Of a stretch of DNA of 64,000 nt, positions 12,301 through 27,300 are shown piece after piece. A model generated the notes under the pieces. That model did no database searches. It was not told the origin of the DNA and was given only the letters and a program-made list of their open reading frames with translations. Position numbers and translations under genes: made by a program. The number at the start of each line of letters is the position of its first letter. Positions within the stretch are counted from its first letter, which is position 1. This DNA comes from Phaeosaccion multiseriatum (lineage: Eukaryota; Ochrophyta, other classes), in the NCBI GenBank assembly GCA_965112735.1, contig OZ218958.1, forward strand, positions 2,108,001 to 2,172,000, read 5' to 3'.

Positions 12301-14589
12301 CAAAAGGCCCAATCCGGCCCCAGGTTAGGCCCAAAGCAAGCATTTGCGGGGCACAAACAGGCCAAATGACGGGTTGGCGTGTCATACCATGCGCGCGCAG
12401 AGCATTGGATCAGCACGACTGGCCTCACCGACACACTGCATCGCCACAACAGCGCCCAGTGGGGACTCGAATGGGCTCAAAAGGCCCAATCTGGCCCCTG
12501 ATTAGGCCCAAAGCAAGCATTTGCGGGGCACAAACAGGCCAAATGACGGGTTGGCGTGTCATAACATGCGCCCGCAGAGCATTGGATCAGCACGACTGGC
12601 CAATCCGACACACTGCATCGCCATAACAGCGCCCAGTGGGGACTCGAATGGGCTCAAAAGGCCCAATCTGGCTCCTGGTTGGGCCCAAAGCAAGCATTTG
12701 CGGGGCACCGACAGGCCAAATGACGGGTTGGCGTGTCATACCATGCGCCCGCAGAGCATTGGATCAGCACGACTGGCCTCACCGACACACTGCATGGCCA
12801 CAACAGCGCCCAGTGGGGACTCGAATGGGCTCAAAAGGCCCAATCTGGCCCCAGGTTGGGCCCAAAGCAAGCATTTGCGGGGCACAAACAGGCCAAATGA
12901 CGGGTTGGCGTGTCATACCATGCGCGCGCAGAGCATTGGATCAGCACGACTGGCCTATCCGACACACTGCATCGCCACAACAGTGCCCAGTGGGGACTCG
13001 AATGGGCTCAAGAGGCCCAATCTGGCTCCTGGTTGGGCCCAAAGCAAGCATTTGCGGGGCACAAACAGGCCAAATGACGGGTTGGCGTGTCATACCATGC
13101 GCCCGCAGAGCATTGGATCAGCACGACTGGCCTCACCGACACACTGCATGGCCACAACAGCGCCCAGTGGGGACTCGAATGGGCTCAAAAGGCCCAATCT
13201 GGCCCCAGGTTGGGCCCAAAGCAAGCATTTGCGGGGCACAAACAGGCCAAATGACGGGTTGGCGTGTCATACCATGCGCCCGCAGAGCATTGGATCAGCA
13301 CGACTGGCCTCACCGACACACTGCATGGCCACAACAGCGCCCAGTGGGGACTCGAATGGGCTCAAAAGGCCCAATCTGGCCCCAGGTTGGGCCCAAAGCA
13401 AGCATTTGCGGGGCACAAACAGGCCAAATGACGGGTTGGCGTGTCATACCATGCGCGCGCAGAGCATTGGATCAGCACGACTGGCCTCACCGACACACTG
13501 CATCGCCACAACAGTGCCCAGTGGGGACTCGAATGGGCTCAAGAGGCCCAATCTGGCTCCTGGTTGGGCCCAAAGCAAGCATTTGCGGGGCACAAACAGG
13601 CCAAATGACGGGTTGGCGTGTCATAACATGCGCCCGCAGAGCATTGGATCAGCACGACTGGCCTATCCGACACACTGCATCGCCATAACAGCGCCCAGTG
13701 GGGACTCGAATGGGCTCAAAAGGCCCAATCTGGCCCCTGATTAGGCCCAAAGCAAGCATTTGCGGGGCACCGACAGGCCAAATGACGGGTTGGCGTGTCA
13801 TACCATGCGCGCGCAGAGCATTGGATCAGCACGACTGGCCTCACCGACACACTGCATGGCCACAACAGTGCCCAGTGGGGACTCGAATGGGCTCAAAAGG
13901 CCCAATCTGGCCCCAGGTTGGGCCCAAAGCAAGCATTTGCGGGGCACAAACAGGCCAAATGACGGGTTGGCGTGTCATACCATGCGCGCGCAGAGCATTG
14001 GATCAGCACGACTGGCCTCACCGACACACTGCATCGCCACAACAGTGCCCAGTGGGGACTCGAATGGGCTCAAAAGGCCCAATCTGGCCCCAGGTTGGGC
14101 CCAAAGCAAGCATTTGCGGGGCACAAACAGGCCAAATGACGGGTTGGCGTGTCATACCAGAACCGCACAGAGCATTGGATCAGCACGACTGGCCTATCCG
14201 ACACACTGCATCGCCATAACAGCGCCCAGTGGGGACTCGAATGGGCTCAAAAGGCCCAATCTGGCTCCTGGTTGGGCCCAAAGCAAGCATTTGCGGGGCA
14301 CAAACAGGCCAAATGACGGGTTGGCGTGTCATACCATGCGCCCGCAGAGCATTGGATCAGCACGACTGGCCTCACCGACACACTGCATGGCCACAACAGT
14401 GCCCAGTGGGGACTCGAATGGGCTCAAAAGGCCCAATCTGGCCCCAGGTTGGGCCCAAAGCAAGCATTTGCGGGGCACAAACAGGCCAAATGACGGGTTG
14501 GCGTGTCATACCATGCGCGCGCAGAGCATTGGATCAGCACGACTGGCCTCACCGACACACTGCATCGCCACAACAGCGCCCAGTGGGGA

Positions 14590-17500
14590 CTCGAATGGGC
14601 TCAAAAGGCCCAATCTGGCCCCTGGTTGGGCCCGAGGGAAGCATTTGCGGGGCACAAACAGGCTAATTGACGGGTTGGCGTGTCATACCATGCGCGCGCA
14701 GAGCATTGGATCAGCACGACTGGCCTATCCGACACACTGCATGGCCACAACAGCGCCCAGTGGGGACTCGAATGGGCTCAAAAGGCCCAATCTGGCCCCA
14801 GGTTGGGCCCAAAGCAAGCATTTGCGGGGCACAAACAGGCCAAATGACGGGTTGGCGTGTCATACCATGCGCCCGCAGAGCATTGGATCAGCACGACTGG
14901 CCTCACCGACACATTGCATCGCCACAACAGTGCCCAGTGGGGACTCGAATGGGCTCAAAAGGCCCAATCTGGCCCCTGGTTGGGCCCAAAGCAAGCATTT
15001 GCGGGGCACAAACAGGCCAAATGACGGGTTGGCGTGTCATACCATGCGCTCGCAGAGCATTGGATCATTACGACTGGCCTATCTGACACACCGCATCGCC
15101 ATAACAGCGCCCAGTGGGGACTCGAATGGGCTCAAAAGGCCCAATCTGGCCCCAGGTTGGGCCCGAAGCAAGCATTTGCGGGGCACAAACAGGCCAAATG
15201 ACGGGTTGGCGTGTCATACCATGCGCGCGCAGAGCATTGGATCAGCATGACTGGCCTCACCGACACACTGCATCGCCACAACAGTGCCCAATGGGGCGTT
15301 CAATGGGCTCAAAAGGCCCAATCCGGCCCCAGGTTAGGCCCAAAGCAAGCATTTGCGGGGCACAAACAGGCCAAATGACGGGTTGGCGTGTCATACCATG
15401 CGCGCGCAGAGCATTGGATCAGCACGACTGGCCTATCCGACACACTGCATCGCCATAACAGCGCCCAGTGGGGACTCGAATGGGCTCAAAAGGCCCAATC
15501 TGGCTCCTGGTTGGGCCCAAAGCAAGCATTTGCGGGGCACAAACAGGCCAAATGACGGGTTGGCGTGTCATACCATGCGCCCGCAGAGCATTGGATCAGC
15601 ACGACTGGCCTCACCGACACACTGCATCGCCACAACAGTGCCCAGTGGGGACTCGAATGGGCTCAAAAGGCCCAATCTGGCTCCTGGTTGGGCCCAAAGC
15701 AAGCATTTGCGGGGCACCGACAGGCCAAATGACGGGTTGGCGTGTCATACCATGCGCCCGCAGAGCATTGGATCAGCACGACTGGCCTCACCGACACACT
15801 GCATCGCCACAACAGCGCCCAGTGGGGACTCGAATGGGCTCAAAAGGCCCAATCTGGCCCCAGGTTGGGCCCAAAGCAAGCATTTGCGGGGCACAAACAG
15901 GCCAAATGACGGGTTGGCGTGTCATACCATGCGCTCGCAGAGCATTGGATCATTACGACTGGCCTCACCGACACACCGCATCGCCACAACAGCGCCCAGT
16001 GGGGACTCGAATGGGCTCAAAAGGCCCAATCTGGCCCCTGGTTGGGCCCAAAGCAAGCATTTGCGGGGCACAAACAGGCCAAATGACGGGTTGGCGTGTC
16101 ATACCATAGCCGCACAGAGCATTGGATCAGCACGACTGGCCTATCCGACACACTGCATCGCCATAACAGCGCCCAGTGGGGACTCGAATGGGCTCAAAAG
16201 GCCCAATCTGGCTCCTGGTTGGGCCCAAAGCAAGCATTTGCGGGGCACAAACAGGCCAAATGACGGGTTGGCGTGTCATACCATGCGCCCGCAGAGCATT
16301 GGATCAGCACGACTGGCCTCACCGACACACTGCATGGCCACAACAGCGCCCAGTGGGGACTCGAATGGGCTCAAAAGGCCCAATCTGGCCCTTGGTTGGG
16401 CCCGAAGCAAGCATTTGCGGGGCACAAACAGGCCAAATGACGGGTTGGCGTGTCATACCATGCGCGCGCAGAGCATTGGATCAGCATGACTGGCCTAACC
16501 GACACACTGCATCGCCACAACAGTGCCCAATGGGGCGTTCAATGGGCTCAAAAGGCCCAATCCGGCCCCAGGTTAGGCCCAAAGCAAGCATTTGCGGGGC
16601 ACAAACAGGCCAAATGACGGGTTGGCGTGTCATACCATGCGCGCGCAGAGCATTGGATCAGCACGACTGGCCTATCCGACACACTGCATCGCCATAACAG
16701 CGCCCAGTGGGGACTCGAATGGGCTCAAAAGGCCCAATCTGGCCCCTGGTTGGGCCCGAGGGAAGCATTTGCGGGGCACAAACAGGCTAATTGACGGGTT
16801 GGCGTGTCATACCATGCGCGCGCAGAGCATTGGATCAGCACGACTGGCCTATCCGACACACTGCATGGCCACAACAGCGCCCAGTGGGGACTCGAATGGG
16901 CTCAAAAGGCCCAATCTGGCCCCAGGTTGGGCCCAAAGCAAGCATTTGCGGGGCACAAACAGGCCAAATGACGGGTTGGCGTGTCATACCATGCGCCCGC
17001 AGAGCATTGGATCAGCACGACTGGCCTCACCGACACATTGCATCGCCACAACAGTGCCCAGTGGGGACTCGAATGGGCTCAAAAGGCCCAATCTGGCCCC
17101 TGGTTGGGCCCAAAGCAAGCATTTGCGGGGCACAAACAGGCCAAATGACGGGTTGGCGTGTCATACCATGCGCTCGCAGAGCATTGGATCATTACGACTG
17201 GCCTATCTGACACACCGCATCGCCATAACAGCGCCCAGTGGGGACTCGAATGGGCTCAAAAGGCCCAATCTGGCCCCAGGTTGGGCCCGAAGCAAGCATT
17301 TGCGGGGCACAAACAGGCCAAATGACGGGTTGGCGTGTCATACCATGCGCGCGCAGAGCATTGGATCAGCATGACTGGCCTCACCGACACACTGCATCGC
17401 CACAACAGTGCCCAATGGGGCGTTCAATGGGCTCAAAAGGCCCAATCCGGCCCCAGGTTAGGCCCAAAGCAAGCATTTGCGGGGCACAAACAGGCCAAAT

Positions 17501-18838
17501 GACGGGTTGGCGTGTCATACCATGCGCGCGCAGAGCATTGGATCAGCACGACTGGCCTATCCGACACACTGCATCGCCATAACAGCGCCCAGTGGGGACT
17601 CGAATGGGCTCAAAAGGCCCAATCTGGCTCCTGGTTGGGCCCAAAGCAAGCATTTGCGGGGCACAAACAGGCCAAATGACGGGTTGGCGTGTCATACCAT
17701 GCGCCCGCAGAGCATTGGATCAGCACGACTGGCCTCACCGACACACTGCATCGCCACAACAGTGCCCAGTGGGGACTCGAATGGGCTCAAAAGGCCCAAT
17801 CTGGCTCCTGGTTGGGCCCAAAGCAAGCATTTGCGGGGCACCGACAGGCCAAATGACGGGTTGGCGTGTCATACCATGCGCCCGCAGAGCATTGGATCAG
17901 CACGACTGGCCTCACCGACACACTGCATCGCCACAACAGCGCCCAGTGGGGACTCGAATGGGCTCAAAAGGCCCAATCTGGCCCCAGGTTGGGCCCAAAG
18001 CAAGCATTTGCGGGGCACAAACAGGCCAAATGACGGGTTGGCGTGTCATACCATGCGCTCGCAGAGCATTGGATCATTACGACTGGCCTCACCGACACAC
18101 CGCATCGCCACAACAGCGCCCAGTGGGGACTCGAATGGGCTCAAAAGGCCCAATCTGGCCCCTGGTTGGGCCCAAAGCAAGCATTTGCGGGGCACAAACA
18201 GGCCAAATGACGGGTTGGCGTGTCATACCATAGCCGCACAGAGCATTGGATCAGCACGACTGGCCTATCCGACACACTGCATCGCCATAACAGCGCCCAG
18301 TGGGGACTCGAATGGGCTCAAAAGGCCCAATCTGGCTCCTGGTTGGGCCCAAAGCAAGCATTTGCGGGGCACAAACAGGCCAAATGACGGGTTGGCGTGT
18401 CATACCATGCGCCCGCAGAGCATTGGATCAGCACGACTGGCCTCACCGACACACTGCATGGCCACAACAGCGCCCAGTGGGGACTCGAATGGGCTCAAAA
18501 GGCCCAATCTGGCCCTTGGTTGGGCCCGAAGCAAGCATTTGCGGGGCACAAACAGGCCAAATGACGGGTTGGCGTGTCATACCATGCGCGCGCAGAGCAT
18601 TGGATCAGCATGACTGGCCTAACCGACACACTGCATCGCCACAACAGTGCCCAATGGGGCGTTCAATGGGCTCAAAAGGCCCAATCCGGCCCCAGGTTAG
18701 GCCCAAAGCAAGCATTTGCGGGGCACAAACAGGCCAAATGACGGGTTGGCGTGTCATACCATGCGCGCGCAGAGCATTGGATCAGCACGACTGGCCTATC
18801 CGACACACTGCATCGCCATAACAGCGCCCAGTGGGGAC
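14590..18838. repeat. Tandem pair of 12-monomer higher-order repeats (2124 bp each)
   Basis: The pattern of monomer variants from about 14590 to 16713 recurs from about 16714 to 18837 at a constant offset of 2124 bp (12 x 177). Shared rare markers are GAGGGAAGCATTT and GGCTAATTGACGGG (14630s and 16750s), TGGATCATTACGACTGG (15060 and 17184) and GGCACCGACAGGCC. The two copies part from their surroundings at both ends. I estimated the borders by eye, to within about 50 bp. Confidence 0.85.
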
Positions 18839-20824
18839 TCGAATGGGCTCAAAAGGCCCAATCTGGCTCCTGGTTGGGCCCAAAGCAAGCATTTGCGGGG
18901 CACAAACAGGCCAAATGACGGGTTGGCGTGTCATACCATGCGCCCGCAGAGCATTGGATCAGCACGACTGGCCTCACCGACACACTGCATCGCCACAACA
19001 GCGCCCAGTGGGGACTCGAATGGGCTCAAAAGGCCCAATCTGGCCCCAGGTTGGGCCCAAAGCAAGCATTTGCGGGGCACAAACAGGCCAAATGACGGGT
19101 TGGCGTGTCATACCATGCGCGCGCAGAGCATTGGATCAGCACGACTGGCCTCACCGACACACTGCATGGCCACAACAGCGCCCAGTGGGGACTCGAATGG
19201 GCTCAAAAGGCCCAATCTGGCCCCAGGTTGGGCCCGAAGCAAGCATTTGCGGGGCACAAACAGGCCAAATGACGGGTTGGCGTGTCATACCATGCGCGCG
19301 CAGAGCATTGGATCAGCACGACTGGCCTATCCGACACACTGCATGGCCACAACAGCGCCCAGTGGGGACTCGAATGGGCTCAAAAGGCCCAATCCGGCCC
19401 CAGGTTGGGCCCAAAGCAAGCATTTGCGGGGCACAAACAGGCCAAATGACGGGTTGGCGTGTCATACCATGCGCGCGCAGAGCATTGGATCAGCACGACT
19501 GGCCTCACCGACACACTGCATCGCCACAACAGTGCCCAGTGGGGACTCGAATGGGCTCAAGAGGCCCAATCTGGCTCCTGGTTGGGCCCAAAGCAAGCAT
19601 TTGCGGGGCACAAACAGGCCAAATGACGGGTTGGCGTGTCATAACATGCGCCCGCAGAGCATTGGATCAGCACGACTGGCCTATCCGACACACTGCATCG
19701 CCATAACAGCGCCCAGTGGGGACTCGAATGGGCTCAAAAGGCCCAATCTGGCCCCTGATTAGGCCCAAAGCAAGCATTTGCGGGGCACAAACAGGCCAAA
19801 TGACGGGTTGGCGTGTCATACCATGCGCGCGCAGAGCATTGGATCAGCACGACTGGCCTATCCGACACACTGCATCGCCATAACAGCGCCCAGTGGGGAC
19901 TCGAATGGGCTCAAAAGGCCCAATCTGGCTCCTGGTTGGGCCCAAAGCAAGCATTTGCGGGGCACCGACAGGCCAAATGACGGGTTGGCGTGTCATACCA
20001 TGCGCCCGCAGAGCATTGGATCAGCACGACTGGCCTCACCGACACACTGCATCGCCACAACAGTGCCCAGTGGGGACTCGAATGGGCTCAAAAGGCCCAA
20101 TCTGGCCCCAGGTTGGGCCCGAAGCAAGCATTTGCGGGGCACAAACAGGCCAAATGACGGGTTGGCGTGTCATACCATGCGCGCGCAGAGCATTGGATCA
20201 GCACGACTGGCCTCACCGACACACTGCATCGCCACAACAGCGCCCAGTGGGGACTCGAATGGGCTCAAAAGGCCCAATCTGGCCCCTGATTAGGCCCAAA
20301 GCAAGCATTTGCGGGGCACAAACAGGCCAAATGACGGGTTGGCGTGTCATAACATGCGCCCGCAGAGCATTGGATCAGCACGACTGGCCTCACCGACACA
20401 CTGCATCGCCATAACAGCGCCCAGTGGGGACTCGAATGGGCTCAAAAGGCCCAATCCGGCCCCAGGTTGGGCCCAAAGCAAGCATTTGCGGGGCACCGAC
20501 AGGCCAAATGACGGGTTGGCGTGTCATACCATGCGCCCGCAGAGCATTGGATCAGCACGACTGGCCTCACCGACACACTGCATCGCCACAACAGCGCCCA
20601 GTGGGGACTCGAATGGGCTCAAAAGGCCCAATCCGGCCCCAGGTTGGGCCCAAAGCAAGCATTTGCGGGGCACAAACAGGCCAAATGACGGGTTGGCGTG
20701 TCATACCATGCGCGCCCAGAGCATTGGATCAGCACGACTGGCCTATCCGACACACTGCATCGCCACAACAGCGCCCAGTGGGGACTCGAATGGGCTCAAA
20801 AGGCCCAATCTGGCCCCTGATTAG

Positions 20825-23800
20825 GCCCAAAGCAAGCATTTGCGGGGCACAAACAGGCCAAATGACGGGTTGGCGTGTCATAACATGCGCCCGCAGAGCA
20901 TTGGATCAGCACGACTGGCCTATCCGACACACTGCATCGCCATAACAGCGCCCAGTGGGGACTCGAATGGGCTCAAAAGGCCCAATCCGGCCCCAGGTTG
21001 GGCCCAAAGCAAGCATTTGCGGGGCACCGACAGGCCAAATGACGGGTTGGCGTGTCATACCATGCGCCCGCAGAGCATTGGATCAGCACGACTGGCCTCA
21101 CCGACACACTGCATCGCCACAACAGCGCCCAGTGGGGACTCGAATGGGCTCAAAAGGCCCAATCCGGCCCCAGGTTGGGCCCAAAGCAAGCATTTGCGGG
21201 GCACCGACAGGCCAAATGACGGGTTGGCGTGTCATACCATGCGCGCCCAGAGCATTGGATCAGCACGACTGGCCTATCCGACACACTGCATCGCCACAAC
21301 AGCGCCCAGTGGGGACTCGAATGGGCTCAAAAGGCCCAATCTGGCCCCAGGTTGGGCCCAAAGCAAGCATTTGCGGGGCACAAACAGGCCAAATGACGGG
21401 TTGGCGTGTCATACCATGCGCGCGCAGAGCATTGGATCAGCACGACTGGCCTCACCGACACACTGCATCGCCACAACAGTGCCCAGTGGGGACTCGAATG
21501 GGCTCAAGAGGCCCAATCTGGCTCCTGGTTGGGCCCAAAGCAAGCATTTGCGTGGCACAAACAGGCCAAATGACGGGTTGGCGTGTCATACCATGCGCGC
21601 GCAGAGCATTGGATCAGCACGACTGGCCTCACCGACACACTGCATCGCCACAACAGTGCCCAGTGGGGACTCGAATGGGCTCAAAAGGCCCAATCTGGCC
21701 CCTGGTTGGGCCCAAAGCAAGCATTTGCGGGGCACAAACAGGCCAAATGACGGGTTGGCGTGTCATACCATGCGCCCGCAGAGCATTGGATCAGCACGAC
21801 TGGCCTAACCGACACACTGCATCGCCACAACAGCGCCCAGTGGGGACTCGAATGGGCTCAAAAGGCCCAATCCGGCCCCAGGTTGGGCCCAAAGCAAGCA
21901 TTTGCGTGGCACAAACAGGCCAAATGACGGGTTGGCGTGTCATACCATGCGCGCGCAGAGCATTGGATCAGCACGACTGGCCTATCCGACACACTGCATC
22001 GCCACAACAGTGCCCAGTGGGGACTCGAATGGGCTCAAAAGGCCCAATCCGGCCCCAGGTTGGGCCCAAAGCAAGCATTTGCGGGGCACAAACAGGCCAA
22101 ATGACGGGTTGGCGTGTCATACCATGCGCCCGCAGAGCATTGGATCAGCACGACTGGCCTCACCGACACACTGCATGGCCACAACAGTGCCCAGTGGGGA
22201 CTCGAATGGGCTCAAAAGGCCCAATCTGGCCCCTGGTTGGGCCCGAGGCAAGCATTTGCGGGGCACAAACAGGCCAAATGACGGGTTGGCGTGTCATACC
22301 ATGCGCTCGCAGAGCATTGGATCAGCACGACTGGCCTATCTGACACACCGCATCGCCACAACAGCGCCCAGTGGGGACTCGAATGGGCTCAAAAGGCCCA
22401 ATCTGGCCCCAGGTTGGGCCCGAAGCAAGCATTTGCGGGGCACAAACAGGCCAAATGACGGGTTGGCGTGTCATACCATGCGCGCGCAGAGCATTGGATC
22501 AGCACGACTGGCCTCACCGACACACTGCATCGCCACAACAGCGCCCAGTGGGGACTCGAATGGGCTCAAAAGGCCCAATCTGGCCCCTGATTAGGCCCAA
22601 AGCAAGCATTTGCGGGGCACAAACAGGCCAAATGACGGGTTGGCGTGTCATAACATGCGCCCGCAGAGCATTGGATCAGCACGACTGGCCTATCCGACAC
22701 ACTGCATCGCCATAACAGCGCCCAGTGGGGACTCGAATGGGCTCAAAAGGCCCAATCCGGCCCCAGGTTGGGCCCAAAGCAAGCATTTGCGGGGCACCGA
22801 CAGGCCAAATGACGGGTTGGCGTGTCATACCATGCGCCCGCAGAGCATTGGATCAGCACGACTGGCCTCACCGACACACTGCATCGCCACAACAGCGCCC
22901 AGTGGGGACTCGAATGGGCTCAAAAGGCCCAATCCGGCCCCAGGTTGGGCCCAAAGCAAGCATTTGCGGGGCACCGACAGGCCAAATGACGGGTTGGCGT
23001 GTCATACCATGCGCGCCCAGAGCATTGGATCAGCACGACTGGCCTATCCGACACACTGCATCGCCACAACAGCGCCCAGTGGGGACTCGAATGGGCTCAA
23101 AAGGCCCAATCTGGCCCCAGGTTGGGCCCAAAGCAAGCATTTGCGGGGCACAAACAGGCCAAATGACGGGTTGGCGTGTCATACCATGCGCGCGCAGAGC
23201 ATTGGATCAGCACGACTGGCCTCACCGACACACTGCATCGCCACAACAGTGCCCAGTGGGGACTCGAATGGGCTCAAGAGGCCCAATCTGGCTCCTGGTT
23301 GGGCCCAAAGCAAGCATTTGCGTGGCACAAACAGGCCAAATGACGGGTTGGCGTGTCATACCATGCGCGCGCAGAGCATTGGATCAGCACGACTGGCCTC
23401 ACCGACACACTGCATCGCCACAACAGTGCCCAGTGGGGACTCGAATGGGCTCAAAAGGCCCAATCTGGCCCCTGGTTGGGCCCAAAGCAAGCATTTGCGG
23501 GGCACAAACAGGCCAAATGACGGGTTGGCGTGTCATACCATGCGCCCGCAGAGCATTGGATCAGCACGACTGGCCTAACCGACACACTGCATCGCCACAA
23601 CAGCGCCCAGTGGGGACTCGAATGGGCTCAAAAGGCCCAATCCGGCCCCAGGTTGGGCCCAAAGCAAGCATTTGCGTGGCACAAACAGGCCAAATGACGG
23701 GTTGGCGTGTCATACCATGCGCGCGCAGAGCATTGGATCAGCACGACTGGCCTCACCGACACACTGCATCGCCACAACAGTGCCCAGTGGGGACTCGAAT

Positions 23801-24364
23801 GGGCTCAAAAGGCCCAATCCGGCCCCAGGTTGGGCCCAAAGCAAGCATTTGCGGGGCACAAACAGGCCAAATGACGGGTTGGCGTGTCATACCATGCGCC
23901 CGCAGAGCATTGGATCAGCACGACTGGCCTCACCGACACACTGCATCGCCACAACAGCGCCCAGTGGGGACTCGAATGGGCTCAAAAGGCCCAATCTGGC
24001 CCCTGGTTGGGCCCAAAGCAAGCATTTGCGGGGCACAAACAGGCCAAATGACGGGTTGGCGTGTCATACCATGCGCTCGCAGAGCATTGGATCAGCACGA
24101 CTGGCCTATCTGACACACCGCATCGCCACAACAGCGCCCAGTGGGGACTCGAATGGGCTCAAAAGGCCCAATCTGGCCCCAGGTTGGGCCCGAAGCAAGC
24201 ATTTGCGGGGCACAAACAGGCCAAATGACGGGTTGGCGTGTCATACCATGCGCGCGCAGAGCATTGGATCAGCACGACTGGCCTCACCGACACACTGCAT
24301 CGCCATAACAGCGCCCAGTGGGGACTCGAATGGGCTCAAAAGGCCCAATCTGGCCCCTGATTAG
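20825..24364. repeat. Tandem pair of 10-monomer higher-order repeats (1770 bp each)
   Basis: The monomer order at 20825-22594 is repeated at 22595-24364 at an offset of 1770 bp (10 x 177), with a few substitutions (TATCCGAC against TCACCGAC near 21980 and 23750). Both copies end at a monomer with the CCTGATTAGGCCC variant. A further matching copy begins near 27727, an offset of 5132 bp, which is 29 monomers minus one base. Confidence 0.8.
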
Positions 24365-27300
24365 GCCCAAAGCAAGCATTTGCGGGGCACAAACAGGCCA
24401 AATGACGGGTTGGCGTGTCATACCATGCGCCCGCAGAGCATTGGATCAGCACGACTGGCCTCACCGACACACTGCATCGCCACAACAGTGCCCAGTGGGG
24501 ACTCGAATGGGCTCAAAAGGCCCAATTTGGCCCCTGGTTGGGCCCGAAGCAAGCATTTGCGGGGCACAAACAGGCCAAATGACGGGTTGGCGTGTCATAC
24601 CATGCGCCCGCAGAGCATTGGATCAGCACGACTGGCCTCACCGACACACTGCATCGCCACAACAGTGCCCAGTGGGGACTCGAATGGGCTCAAAAGGCCC
24701 AATTTGGCCCCTGGTTGGGCCCGAAGCAAGCATTTGCGGGGCACAAACAGGCCAAATGACGGGTTGGCGTGTCATACCATGCGCTCGCAGAGCATTGGAT
24801 CAGCACGACTGGCCTATCTGACACACCGCATCGCCACAACAGCGCCCAGTGGGGACTCGAATGGGCTCAAAAGGCCCAATCTGGCCCCAGGTTGGGCCCG
24901 AAGCAAGCATTTGCGGGGCACAAACAGGCCAAATGACGGGTTGGCGTGTCATACCATGCGCGCGCAGAGCATTGGATCAGCACGACTGGCCTCACCGACA
25001 CACTGCATCGCCATAACAGCGCCCAGTGGGGACTCGAATGGGCTCAAAAGGCCCAATCTGGCCCCTGATTAGGCCCAAAGCAAGCATTTGCGGGGCACAA
25101 ACAGGCCAAATGACGGGTTGGCGTGTCATACCATGCGCCCGCAGAGCATTGGATCAGCACGACTGGCCTCACCGACACACTGCATCGCCACAACAGTGCC
25201 CAGTGGGGACTCGAATGGGCTCAAAAGGCCCAATTTGGCCCCTGGTTGGGCCCGAAGCAAGCATTTGCGGGGCACAAACAGGCCAAATGACGGGTTGGCG
25301 TGTCATACCATGCGCGCGCAGAGCATTGGATCAGCACGACTGGCCTCACCGACACACTGCATGGCCACAACAGCGCCCAGTGGGGACTCGAATGGGCTCA
25401 AAAGGCCCAATCTGGCCCCTTGTTGGGCCCAAAGCAAGCATTTGCGGGGCACAAACAGGCCAAATGACGGGTTGGCGTGTCATACCATGCGCGCGCAGAG
25501 CATTGGATCAGCACGACTGGCCTCACCGACACACTGCATCGCCACAACAGCGCCCAGTGGGGACTCGAATGGGCTCAAAAGGCCCAATCTGGCCCCTGGT
25601 TGGGCCCAAAGCAAGCATTTGCGGGGCACAAACAGGCCAAATGACGGGTTGGCGTGTCATACCATGCGCCCGCAGAGCATTGGATCAGCACGACTGGCCT
25701 AACCGACACACTGCATCGCCACAACAGTGCCCAGTGGGGACTCGAATGGGCTCAAAAGGCCCAATCTGGCCCCTGGTTGGGCCCAAAGCAAGCATTTGCG
25801 AGCACAACCAGGCCGAATGACGGGTTGGCGTGTCATACCATAGCCGCACAGAGCATTGGATCAGCACGACTGGCCTATCCGACGCACTGCATGGCCACAA
25901 CAGCGCCCAGTGGGGACTCGAATGGGCTCAAAAGGCCCAATCCGGCCCCAGGTTGGGCCCAAAGCAAGCATTTGCGGGGCACAAACAGGCCAAATGACGG
26001 GTTGGCGTGTCATACCATGCGCGCGCAGAGCATTGGATCAGCACGACTGGCCTATCCGACACACTGCATGGCCACAACAGTGCCCAGTGGGGACTCGAAT
26101 GGGCTCAAAAGGCCCAATCCGGCCCCAGGTTGGGCCCAAAGCAAGCATTTGCGGGGCACAAACAGGCCAAATGACGGGTTGGCGTGTCATACCATGCGCG
26201 CGCAGAGCATTGGATCAGCACGACTGGCCTCACCGACACACTGCATCGCCACAACAGCGCCCAGTGGGGACTCGAATGGGCTCAAAAGGCCCAATCCGGC
26301 CCCAGGTTGGGCCCAAAGCAAGCATTTGCGGGGCACCGACAGGCCAAATGACGGGTTGGCGTGTCATACCATGCGCGCCCAGAGCATTGGATCAGCACGA
26401 CTGGCCTATCCGACACACTGCATCGCCACAACAGCGCCCAGTGGGGACTCGAATGGGCTCAAAAGGCCCAATCTGGCCCCAGGTTGGGCCCAAAGCAAGC
26501 ATTTGCGGGGCACAAACAGGCCAAATGACGGGTTGGCGTGTCATACCATGCGCGCGCAGAGCATTGGATCAGCACGACTGGCCTCACCGACACACTGCAT
26601 CGCCACAACAGTGCCCAGTGGGGACTCGAATGGGCTCAAGAGGCCCAATCTGGCTCCTGGTTGGGCCCAAAGCAAGCATTTGCGTGGCACAAACAGGCCA
26701 AATGACGGGTTGGCGTGTCATACCATGCGCGCGCAGAGCATTGGATCAGCACGACTGGCCTCACCGACACACTGCATCGCCACAACAGTGCCCAGTGGGG
26801 ACTCGAATGGGCTCAAAAGGCCCAATCTGGCCCCTGGTTGGGCCCAAAGCAAGCATTTGCGGGGCACAAACAGGCCAAATGACGGGTTGGCGTGTCATAC
26901 CATGCGCCCGCAGAGCATTGGATCAGCACGACTGGCCTAACCGACACACTGCATCGCCACAACAGCGCCCAGTGGGGACTCGAATGGGCTCAAAAGGCCC
27001 AATCCGGCCCCAGGTTGGGCCCAAAGCAAGCATTTGCGTGGCACAAACAGGCCAAATGACGGGTTGGCGTGTCATACCATGCGCGCGCAGAGCATTGGAT
27101 CAGCACGACTGGCCTATCCGACACACTGCATCGCCACAACAGTGCCCAGTGGGGACTCGAATGGGCTCAAAAGGCCCAATCCGGCCCCAGGTTGGGCCCA
27201 AAGCAAGCATTTGCGGGGCACAAACAGGCCAAATGACGGGTTGGCGTGTCATACCATGCGCCCGCAGAGCATTGGATCAGCACGACTGGCCTCACCGACA

